From: a bacterium
GTDB lineage: Bacteria > Bacillota_I > Bacilli_A > Mycoplasmatales > Mycoplasmoidaceae
Direction of reading: 5' to 3'
Assembly (NCBI GenBank): GCA_017633195.1
Contig: JAGBPV010000050.1
Coordinates: 1 to 7,401 of the forward strand
Length of the DNA stretch: 7,401 nt
Part shown: one piece after another, positions 1-7,401 of the stretch
How positions within the stretch are numbered: the stretch's first letter is position 1
Layout: every line of letters starts with the position of its first letter
The notes under the pieces: generated by a model
Database searches by the model: none
Told to the model about the DNA's origin: nothing
Seen by the model: the letters and a program-made list of their open reading frames with translations, nothing else
Position numbers and translations under genes: made by a program

Positions 1-2270
1 TACAAATATCATTTAATAAAGCAAATTATATTTTAAATTTACAAGATGGGCAAACTATTAACAACTTTCAAATTCTTCCAAATGTAAAAGCTTGAAAAGA
101 AGGATATAAAATTCAATACGCTTTAACAGTTGACAATAATACAGTTGTTGTTTCAAGTTTTTCATCAAATATTAATCCATTTACTTTTAGCAAAAATACT
201 TTTAATATTTTAGTAAAACAAAATACACAATATGAAAACACCAACTATTTAACATTAAAATTAACAGCAACTATTATTAATCCTGATAAAAATAAAGAAG
301 TTAGTGCTTCAACAATGATTGTTGTACAAAATAGTGCTTTATTTTTATATGCAACTACTAATTTTAATAACATTCAATATACAAATTTAGATTGTTATGT
401 TAATGAAGAATATTATTTAAATTTTAAGCAATATAAAACTTTATCTAATACTAATTCATTACAATACTGTTTAGTTGAAAAAAGTAATGTTGCTGGTTCA
501 GATTCTGTTACTGTTTTATCCAATAATCAATCTCTTTCATCCCAAATTCAAAAAACTATTAATCATATTTCAAAATATGCAGAATTTGGTACAGTTACTT
601 ATTACTTAGAAATTAAAAATTCTTCAACTGGAAATGTTTTACTTCAATCAAATCCGTTAAACATTAATTGCAACAAACAAGGTGGAGTAATTATTACTAA
701 TCCAAATGTTGATTTAAATACATCAAATCTTAATGTTAATTTAGATGAAACAACTTCATGTACTTTAACACTAAATTCTATGGTTCCAGGAATTACTTAT
801 AATGAATGAGATATTTATTATCAAATATCACAAAATAATAATCAATGAGAACCAATTACTTGTTTTTGCAATTTATTTAAAATTAAATTAAATAATAATC
901 AATTAATATTATCAAACTTAGCAAGTAATATTGCTATTAATATTAAGTTACAAAATAATGCTACACATTTATATAGCAATATTTTTAGTATAAGTACATC
1001 TATACCAAATAAAATGTGAACAAATTTTGTTCAAGATGGAGTAAATAAAACATTATCTCCAAACAAGTCATATGATTCAATCAACTATAACATAATTTCT
1101 TTATCTACTAATCAAACTTTAAATTTAAAATTTATTCTTCCAAATATCAATCTTTCTAATGTTCAATATGGATGATCAATTTTGCAAGATTCAGGTTTTG
1201 TTAGTGTTGGAAGTAATCAAGCAATATTTACAAAAAGTTGAACACAATCAGGTACTTATATTGTAAGAATGTTAATTACTTGACCAAATAATATGAAAAC
1301 TACACCTTTAATTTATTTGTTTAAAGTTGAAGTTAGTGCACAATCTGATCAAGTACAAAATTCTTTAACACAATTAAAACAATTTATTTCAAATCAAACA
1401 AATTTAGAAAATGTTGCTTATAATTTCTTTAAAGAAAATCCTTATGAATTATTAGCATTTATCCAATGTATTGTTAATAGTGGTTGAATGCTTGCACCTA
1501 ATGTAACTAATTCTGATTGTAGTAGTTATTTTAAAGTTAATAGTTGTTCATTTAATAATAATGGTTTATTGCAAGTTAATATTACAACATTACAAAGTTT
1601 TAATGCTGAATATAATGGTTCATCAACTTTTAAAACTATAGATGCTGGATTAACAATGATTCTTACAACTCCATTTACTATGAGCAGTTTTAGTCCAAGT
1701 ATTTCAAAAACTGGTGCAAGTGAACTTAATTTAGATATTATTACTGCAGTTAAAAACTTACATGGACAAAAAATTGGATGAGAATTTAAAAATTCTAATA
1801 TTTCTAGTTTTAATTCTTTTAATTCTTTACAAGATGTTGATATATTTCCACAAAATAATGTTTATACAATGACTATAACTAATTCAAATTCTATTGGTTC
1901 TCTTCCAAATTTTTCTAGCAACACAAACTCTGTAACTCATGCAATAACTTGAAATATGATAACACCTGATCAAATTCAAATTAACTATACTTTAGGTGGA
2001 GCAAGTAATATTGTTTTTGATCCATTTATTTTTCCTAATCCAAGTAGTGTTTCTTATAGTTGATATGAAGTTTCAGGTAATGAATTAAGCAATTCTAATT
2101 TATCTGGAACATTAATAATAACTACAACAAAAAGTGCATATCAAATAAATATTTCATCAGTAACTCAAGATGAAACATTTACTTATTACTGTATTTGCAC
2201 ATATGTTATTAATGGTCAAACATATACATCTAGAAGTCAAAATATCTTAGTAGTATTTAGTAATAACTAA
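1..2270 (+). CDS. Large extracellular Ig-like repeat protein, 3' part (code 4)
   Basis: Frame 3 is open from the first base to TAA at 2268-2270 (at least 755 residues) if TGA is read as Trp; there are 11 in-frame TGA codons (93, 807, 846, 1017, 1173, 1239, 1281, 1485, 1779, 1950, 2061). The start lies outside the window, so no signal peptide can be judged. The protein is rich in Asn, Ser, Thr and Ile and alternates short hydrophobic strands with polar turns, as beta-sandwich modules do. The clearest module is the last (about 2040-2267): a YSWYE strand followed by a DETFTYYCICTY strand, the pattern of an Ig-like fold without the usual first Cys. An earlier module (about 1150-1337) has a QYGWSI strand and an SGTYIVRML strand before a KVEVS end strand; two more probably lie at 93-325 and 800-998. 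A short helical stretch follows at 1341-1490. No LPXTG-like motif or C-terminal membrane segment is seen. Role unknown; a surface or adhesin-type role is inferred from composition and from the secreted protein downstream. Confidence 0.85.
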
Positions 2271-2292
2271 AATCAACTTTAATACTTTTTTA

Positions 2293-2300
2293 AGAAAGGA
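2293..2300 (+). promoter_or_regulatory. Shine-Dalgarno for the transglutaminase-like gene
   Basis: AGAAAGGA lies 9 nt before the ATG at 2310 in the 39-bp gap after the upstream gene. It is a strong purine-rich ribosome binding site and fixes the start at 2310. No convincing promoter or terminator fits in the gap, which supports co-transcription with the upstream gene. Confidence 0.8.
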
Positions 2301-2309
2301 ATAATAATC

Positions 2310-5075
2310 ATGAAAAAAAGATGAATAGGTTTAATTACTTTAACTTCAAGTTTAGTAATATCAAGTATAATTGGTGCTAGCATTACTTTAACTTCACACA
2401 AAAATAATTCTTTAACAAGCATTAATAATGAAAATGGTATTAATAGCAATAATTTATATCATTTGAATGGATTTTTGTTAAATATTCCAAATCAAACAGT
2501 AACAATTGGAAATATTACATATAGTTTAAATACTACTAATAATACTGCAAGTGTTATTAATGTAAAAAACAACACATCAAATTTAACAATACCTGGTGTT
2601 ATTCAATGCAATAATAGTTTTTATAATGTCACTTCTGTTGCAAATGGGGCATGTTTTAATAAAAACATTACAAGTTTAGTTTTATCAAATAACATTATTT
2701 CAATTGGTGCAGATGCTTTTGCTAATAATTTATTAACCAGTTTAACCTTACCACCATATTTAACAAGTTTAGGTAATAATGCTTTTAGCAATAATCCATT
2801 TGCTGCAGGAACAGTCATTAATTTACCTTCAAATTGTACTTGAAATAAAAATGCAAATTTAGCACCTTTTAACAATAACAATAATATGGGTAATTTTGCT
2901 AGATGTGTGAAATATATTATTCAAAATCTAGCAGTTTATGGTTATGTTTATCAAGCAAATGCATGACAAATTGTTTCATGAATGCCACAAGTACAAAATT
3001 TGTTTCCAAATGCTGTAAAAGCAGATAACAATGTATTTAGTAAAACAAAACAAGTAAATGAAATGACACAATTACCTACTGTGAAAAAATTTATAGTTAA
3101 AACACCAACTCCTTTTTTAGACAATAGCAATTTATCAAATACAGCTTTTGTAATTTATCAAAGTATTAATACTAATATAAACATCCTTCAAACATATGGA
3201 TTTAAAACAAATAATAATTTAGAGTTTTATTGAACTAATCAAAATACTCAAAACGGAAATTATACAATTAGTGTATTTAATCCAAATACTCAAACCGAAA
3301 TTTATAATAGCAATACTTTTTCACAAAATGAAAATAGTATAACAATTAATTATGGAGATATTATTGGTTTGAAGCATTATGCTGGGAATCAAATACTAAC
3401 TGATGGTTTAGCTGCTAATTTAATTACAAATAATAATTTTTCTACTGAATGTTCACAAAGTTTAAATATTGGTGAAACTTATGCTTCACAACATAATCAA
3501 ACTAATTATTATGAAGTAACTCAATCTGGTCTTGTTCCTTACCAAAATATTTTAGAAGTAAATGTTAATTGTTTACAAGAATCAAAAAACAGTTTTAATT
3601 TAACTGGTATTGCATTAGCTAATCATAATATAACTGTAACTATTAATAAAAAAAATTTTTATGGAATTAGTAATAATGAAGGATATTTTACTATCCCCAT
3701 TGTATTTAGTAAACCATTAGCATTAGGTACTAATGTTAGTGTTCATTGTATGGGTGTTTTAGGATTTAATTCACAATTAATTGGAGCTAATCCCATTAAT
3801 TCAGGTTTATTGTTTCAAATTGGAGCAAATTTTGGTTTTTTAGCTGATGGATATACTGGAACTTATCAATTATGAAATTCTAATCTATCTCAAATGCCAA
3901 TTTATAACAATCCATTAGCACAAGCAAATGATACAGGATATGATTCAAATTCTGAAATTCTTCCAAGTAAACAAAAATATCAAGAAATTAATTTTATATT
4001 AACAGATACTTATACTAATGATCAAGGAATAAAATATTGTAGTACAATTACAATTCAAGATAATGGTAATGATGATTGCACTACATCATTAAATGCACAA
4101 TTACAACAATTAAAATTTAATCCTAATTACACAAATACTTTGACATTACAAACAAACAACATGTTTAATCCAACTTTATTTGCAGCAATTTCTAATGGTA
4201 ATTGTATTCCAGTTAATTCTAATCAAGGTCCAACATGAACAACTTATACATTTACAATCACAAATAATTTATTTTCTTCTTTAAATCCTAACTCATCAAC
4301 TATTGGTTCAAATATGGAATATCAAATGAATAATAATGGTAGATCTGCAAGTTGAGCAGCACGTAATTTTTGCTTAGTATCTGATTATAATGATATTGGA
4401 GCAAGTGATGGTGGTTTTATGGATGATAGCAATGTTGCAAATGCATTTGTGCCTAATCTAGCAATGTGAAAGAAAGTTCAAGAATTAACAGCAGGATATC
4501 AAAATGATTTTGATAAAGCATTAGCAATTATTGATTGAGTAGCAGATAATATGACTTATTCTTATACTTATCAATATGGTCATCTTATTTCACAAACTTT
4601 TAATCATTTTGAAGGAGAATGTGGTAATTATGCTACATTAGCAGCTTATATGTGTACAATGGCTGGACTTGTTGCAAGAATAGTTTCTGGAAATTGTGAT
4701 AATGCAACATCATACTTTAGTTTAAATCAAGTAAATCATGCATGAATGCAAGTTTGAGATGAACAATTAGCATCTTGAATTACAATAGATCCAACATGAA
4801 ACTGAAGTACGCCTTATGGAACTGTGCAAGCTCAATTCAATCTTGCTAGAAGTGCAGAACATGTATGTTTAGTACTTTGACCAAAAGGAACAAATTATTT
4901 TAGTTATTTTACTGGTCATAGTTATGCTGCATTATTAAATTTGGGTAATTATTTTGGTTATAGAAGTGGAGTAATTGGAACTTATTATCCTATGAAATAT
5001 GCTGCATATTTAAGTCAAATATTACATCAAACTACATCATTAACAGGAAATGAATCTAATGTTATTAATTTTTAA
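2310..5075 (+). CDS. Secreted BspA-type LRR / Big-like / transglutaminase-like protein
   Basis: The ORF is 921 residues with 16 in-frame TGA (Trp) codons. ATG 2310 follows a good Shine-Dalgarno and opens a signal or anchor segment (MKKRW, then a hydrophobic stretch to about residue 28). There is no Cys before residue 100, so it is not a lipoprotein. Residues about 120-141 and 142-163 are two 22-residue BspA-type leucine-rich repeats sharing the pattern TSL.L....SIG..AF.NN, with a degenerate repeat before them. Residues about 303-360, ending GDIIGLKHYAG, faintly recall mucin/carbohydrate-binding modules. Residues about 429-483 (LTGIALANHNITVTI, then NNEGYFTIPI) match the pattern of Big-type Ig-like domains. 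The C-terminal region about 725-835 is transglutaminase-like: GECGNYATL with Cys771, NHAW with His810 and IDPTWNW with Asp827 form a complete papain-like triad, and the Trp in each of the last two motifs is TGA-encoded. The family includes proteases and amide-modifying or crosslinking enzymes; substrate here is unknown. Action outside the cell, perhaps on host or surface proteins, is inferred. Confidence 0.9.
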
Positions 5076-5328
5076 GAATAAACTAAGATATTTTTAGTAT
5101 TTCTATGTGATTTTAAATAATAAAAAATTAAATAATAACTAAAAAATCAAGTTAAATCTATAATTAAGTATTAGAAATTAAAAGATTAATAACAAATTTA
5201 TAATCTTCAAAATTCAACTAATATTAAACAAATTGCATTGAATATATTATATTTAAAAAACCTACTAGAAAAATGTTAAAGAAGAGATTAAGTATATAAA
5301 CTCTTAATGTAAAATTTTAAATTTAAAA
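5076..5328. other. AT-rich intergenic region between surface genes and gajA
   Basis: These 253 bp contain no credible ORF or RNA gene. They hold a small hairpin just after the upstream stop and an 11-bp direct repeat TTAAATAATAA at 5113-5123 and 5128-5138, which may only reflect base composition. The functional break between a surface-protein operon and a defence locus falls here, so a promoter for gajA is expected. A TATATA/TATAAA run at 5293-5300, 29 bp before the ATG, is the best -10 candidate, but no good -35 box accompanies it. Confidence 0.6.
5082..5098 (+). terminator. Weak hairpin after the transglutaminase-like gene
   Basis: ACTAAGA pairs with TTTTAGT across a TAT loop (7 bp including one G-U pair), 7 nt after the stop codon. 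It is nearly all A/T and is followed by a mixed sequence rather than a clean T run, so it may be a weak terminator or chance in AT-rich DNA. Confidence 0.25.
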
Positions 5329-6957
5329 ATGACAATAGATAAACTAATAATCAAAAATTACAAGATTTTTAAAGATATTGAAATTTCAATGAATGATAAA
5401 ATTAATATTTTTGTAGGAAAAAATAATTCTGGAAAAACTACAATACTTGATGCTATTAATCTATTATTCACAGGAAAAATCAATGGTGCAACTATTATGC
5501 AGAGATTAACAACTGATTGATTTAATAAAGATTGTAGAGATGAATATATTAAAAATATTAGTGATATTAGTGATAAAAAACAAGCATCATTACCTGAAAT
5601 TTTAATTGAAGCTTATCTAAATTGTAAAGAAAATGATGATTTTAGAATTAAAAAAACTAAAGGAGCAAATAATTCTTCAACAAAAGAATTATTTGGAATT
5701 AGATTAGAAATAAAATTTGATAAAGAACTATATGGAAATATTTATGAAGAATATCTCAAAAATAATAAAATAGTTGATATTCCAATTGAATTTTATAAAG
5801 TAGAATTATTTAGTTTCTCTGGAGAAAAATTTAGCACTTTTTTTACAACTAATAAAATTGGAATTATTGATAATACAAAAAAAGATTATTACTTTAGTTC
5901 AAATAGATTTATTTCTGAAAGTGTAAGTAATTTACTAAGTGATGAACAAAATAAAGATATATCTGTTAATTATAAAGCAATAAGAAGAGACTTCAATAAT
6001 CATCTTAGTAAAATAACAAATGATTCTTTAAAAGACAAACAAATTAAATTTTGTTTAAAGGAAGAAAATCCTGAAAAATGAAAAGATGAAATCTCTTTAG
6101 TAATTAATGATTTACCTTATGAATATAACGGCATAGGTTCTCAAAATATTATTAAAGCAGAACTTTTTATTCAACAAAATCAGGATATTCATGTTTTACT
6201 TGTTGAAGAACCTGAAAATAATTTAACTTATACAAAAATGTGTTTATTAATTAATAAATTATCTAATGAAAAGAATAAACAAATATTTATTTCAACACAT
6301 TCAAGTTTTATTGCAAATAAATTAGAGTTAAAACATCTTCAATTAATAAATGATCAACAAAAAATAAAAACTTTTTCAAATTTAGATGAACATACTAATA
6401 AGTTTTTTCAAAAATTACCTGATTATAATGTTTTAAGATTAATTCTTTCAGATAATATTATTTTAGTTGAAGGACCAAGTGATGAATTAATTATTCAAAG
6501 TGCTTATTATGATAAATATGAAAAATATCCAATAGATGATGGAATAGATGTAATGAGTGTAAATGGTATATCATTTGAACATTATTGTAAATTAGCAAAA
6601 TTAATAGAAAAACATATCACAGTTGTTACTGATAATGATGGAAAATCAAAAATTAAAAAAGAAAAATTTCAACAATATGAAGAATATGTAAAGTTATGCA
6701 TGGAAGAAGATGATGAACTTAACACATTGGAACCAAGTTTTCTTGAAGCAAATAAGAATAAGTTTGAAGAATTTAGAAAAATAGTTTATCTTGGAAAAGA
6801 TATTAATAAATATGATGATAAAAAACTTCTTGATTTTATAAAAAAAAACAAAACTGATTGAAGTTTAAGAGTTTTTGAATATAAAAATGAAAACAAAATA
6901 ATTGTTTATCCAAAATACATTCTTAAAGCAATTAGTAAGGATGATAAAGACAAATAA
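5329..6957 (+). CDS. gajA: Gabija GajA: class 2 OLD-family ATPase-TOPRIM nuclease
   Basis: This encodes 542 residues, close to the size of known GajA proteins (somewhat under 600). An ABC-type ATPase comes first: Walker A GKNNSGKT (30-37), a signature-like NGIGSQN (267-273), Walker B VLLVEE followed by PENNL (289-299) and switch His in STHSS (His324). A TOPRIM nuclease domain follows with Glu381 in VEGPSDE and Asp435/Asp437 in VTDNDG. The C-terminal TLEPSF (Glu468 region), KNKTDW and VYPKYILKA segments are also typical of the OLD/GajA family. In that family GajA nicks DNA when nucleotide levels fall and assembles with the GajB helicase against phage. TGA at 5518, 6079 and 6859 is Trp. ATG 5329 is chosen because an in-frame TAA lies at 5305 and the protein starts with the expected IDKLIIKNYKIF strand; no Shine-Dalgarno precedes it. 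The downstream helicase gene begins 20 bp later. Other OLD-UvrD pairs exist, so Gabija is the best rather than the only label. Confidence 0.88.
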
Positions 6958-6977
6958 TTTTTATAATTAGATAAAAT

Positions 6978-7301
6978 ATGAATAAAGTAATTTTTGCCGC
7001 ACCAGGTTCAGGAAAAACATATTGGATTGTTAAAGAATCATTAGAAATATCTAATAAGACGAACAAACATATATTATTAATTTCATATACTAATGAAGGT
7101 GTTGCAACCTTACAAAAAGAATTAAATAAACAGAGCAATTTTTTGCCAAAACAAAATATTGATATAAAAACATGATATAGTTTTTTACTTAATGATTGCA
7201 TTAAACCATATCAAACTTTATTGCAATTAAATTCTTGTAGTACAAAACGAAAAATTAATATAAACATGGACATTGGAATTACGCAAAAAGTAATTATCTA
7301 A
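6978..7301 (+). pseudogene. gajB: gajB, 5' fragment of UvrD-like helicase, interrupted
   Basis: ATG 6978 lies 20 bp after gajA with no Shine-Dalgarno. The product opens with a superfamily 1 helicase N-terminus: MNKVIFAAPGSGKT (Walker A, residues 7-14), ISYTNEGVATLQKEL (motif Ia region) and IKTWYSFLLNDCIKPYQ, a segment I recognise from UvrD-like helicases paired with OLD nucleases. TGA 7173 is Trp (W66). Family-like sequence fades after about residue 86 (7235), and the frame stops at TAA 7299-7301, giving 107 residues where about 500 are expected. All later motifs (DEAD-type Walker B, motifs III-VI) are absent. Neither alternative frame resumes the helicase within the window, so a simple frameshift does not explain it; insertion of a mobile element at about 7236 does. 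Trp16 is encoded by TGG, the only in-frame TGG I found in the window. In Gabija, GajB works with GajA and is needed for defence, so the locus is probably non-functional unless the remainder is made elsewhere. Confidence 0.75.
7235..7264 (+). promoter_or_regulatory. Possible promoter for the downstream ORF
   Basis: TTGTAG at 7235-7240 and TATAAA at 7259-7264 are separated by 18 bp, about 58 bp before the ATG at 7323. The -35 box would span the proposed IS junction. Such boxes arise easily by chance at this base composition. Confidence 0.2.
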
Positions 7302-7303
7302 TG

Positions 7304-7309
7304 AAAGGA
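7304..7309 (+). promoter_or_regulatory. Ribosome binding site for the terminal ORF
   Basis: AAAGGA lies 13 nt upstream of ATG 7323, a slightly long spacing. It starts just after the TAA that ends the gajB reading frame and supports a new gene starting here rather than readthrough of the helicase frame. Confidence 0.45.
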
Positions 7310-7322
7310 ATATTGTTTATTA

Positions 7323-7401
7323 ATGTCTAAGCATTTAAAACCAAATGATTGAATTGATTTATTCAAAATATATGAAAATTCTAATCCGAAAAATGTATGA
7401 A
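7323..7401 (+). CDS. Start of a possible transposase OrfA, cut by window end
   Basis: Only 26 codons are visible (MSKHLKPNDWIDLFKIYENS and six more), with TGA at 7350 and 7398 read as Trp. It is in the same frame as gajB but is separated from it by TAA 7299, and it is not recognisable as helicase sequence. The opening, a short basic start, a Leu, a D-W-I-x-L-F-x-I-Y amphipathic helix and polar residues, resembles the first helix of the helix-turn-helix found at the N-terminus of IS3-type OrfA proteins in mollicutes. That is a pattern impression from very little sequence; another small DNA-binding or unrelated protein is possible. Confidence 0.4.

Larger units (their letters stand above)
7236..7401 (+). 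mobile_element. Probable left end of an insertion sequence (IS3-like) in gajB
   Basis: The gajB-like protein sequence ends abruptly at about 7235. The DNA from there begins TGTAGTACAAAACG; a 5'-TG, often TGTA, end is usual for IS3-family elements. About 87 bp later a new ORF starts in a layout typical of a transposase OrfA: short leader, hairpin, ribosome binding site, ATG. The right end, right inverted repeat and target duplication lie outside the window, so the exact boundary and the family are inferred. Alternatives are a deletion fusion to another gene or a divergent GajB with a point nonsense mutation. Confidence 0.45.

Noticed and set aside
2621..2881. Minus-strand open frame of 86 codons
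   Set aside because: It lies wholly inside the leucine-rich repeat region of the + strand gene, has no recognisable motif or ribosome binding site, and mirrors the repeat codons.
315..4745. Many short separate genes along 1-5075
   Set aside because: The breaks are TGA codons within one continuous frame, and reading them as Trp restores two long proteins with family-conserved Trp residues.
5113..5138. Direct repeat TTAAATAATAA as an operator or attachment site
   Set aside because: It is made only of A and T in an AT-rich spacer, with no matching copy near the other end of the locus, so chance is likely.
5273..5299. Eight-codon ORF (MLKKRLSI) upstream of gajA as a leader peptide
   Set aside because: It has no ribosome binding site, attenuator structure or codon bias, and ORFs this short are expected by chance.
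6932..7201. Minus-strand open frame of 89 codons
   Set aside because: It is antisense to the end of gajA and the Walker A/Ia region of gajB, whose + strand motifs are unmistakable.
1..7401. CRISPR array, tRNA or rRNA
   Set aside because: No regularly spaced repeats, cloverleaf-like sequence or conserved rRNA stretch was seen on either strand.
7200..7401. Simple frameshift in gajB instead of an insertion
   Set aside because: Both other frames hit stops soon after 7213 and neither resumes helicase-like sequence, while a new ribosome binding site and ATG appear.

Overview
The window is AT-rich DNA from a bacterium that reads UGA as tryptophan (genetic code 4), so almost certainly a mollicute (Mycoplasma/Spiroplasma-type). 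About 30 in-frame TGA codons fall inside otherwise continuous reading frames. Several sit where known families have a conserved Trp, such as after the catalytic His and Asp of a transglutaminase-like domain. This also argues against the UGA=Gly code. The genus cannot be named from the sequence. All genes read on the + strand.

Bases 1-5075 hold two secreted-type proteins in tandem. The first (1-2270, 5' end outside the window) is an Asn/Ser/Thr-rich protein built of several beta-sandwich modules resembling bacterial Ig-like domains. After 39 bp and a clear Shine-Dalgarno comes a 921-residue protein (2310-5075). It has an N-terminal signal or anchor segment, two BspA-type leucine-rich repeats, a Big-like domain and a C-terminal transglutaminase-like domain with an intact Cys-His-Asp triad. 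They are probably co-transcribed and act at or outside the cell surface.

Bases 5076-5328 are non-coding and AT-rich, with a weak hairpin after the transglutaminase gene.

Bases 5329-7401 hold an apparent Gabija anti-phage locus. gajA (5329-6957) is a complete class 2 OLD nuclease (ABC-type ATPase plus TOPRIM). Twenty bases later gajB starts (6978) with the Walker A, motif Ia and TWYSFLL segment of its UvrD-like helicase family, but homology-like sequence ends after about 86 codons. From about 7236 the DNA looks like the left end of an insertion sequence: a TGTA terminus, a hairpin, a ribosome binding site and the first 26 codons of a possible transposase OrfA (7323 to the window edge). The reading is that gajB was split by an IS, leaving gajA intact and the two-gene system probably inactive as a defence. 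The IS assignment is inference because only about 166 bp of it are visible.
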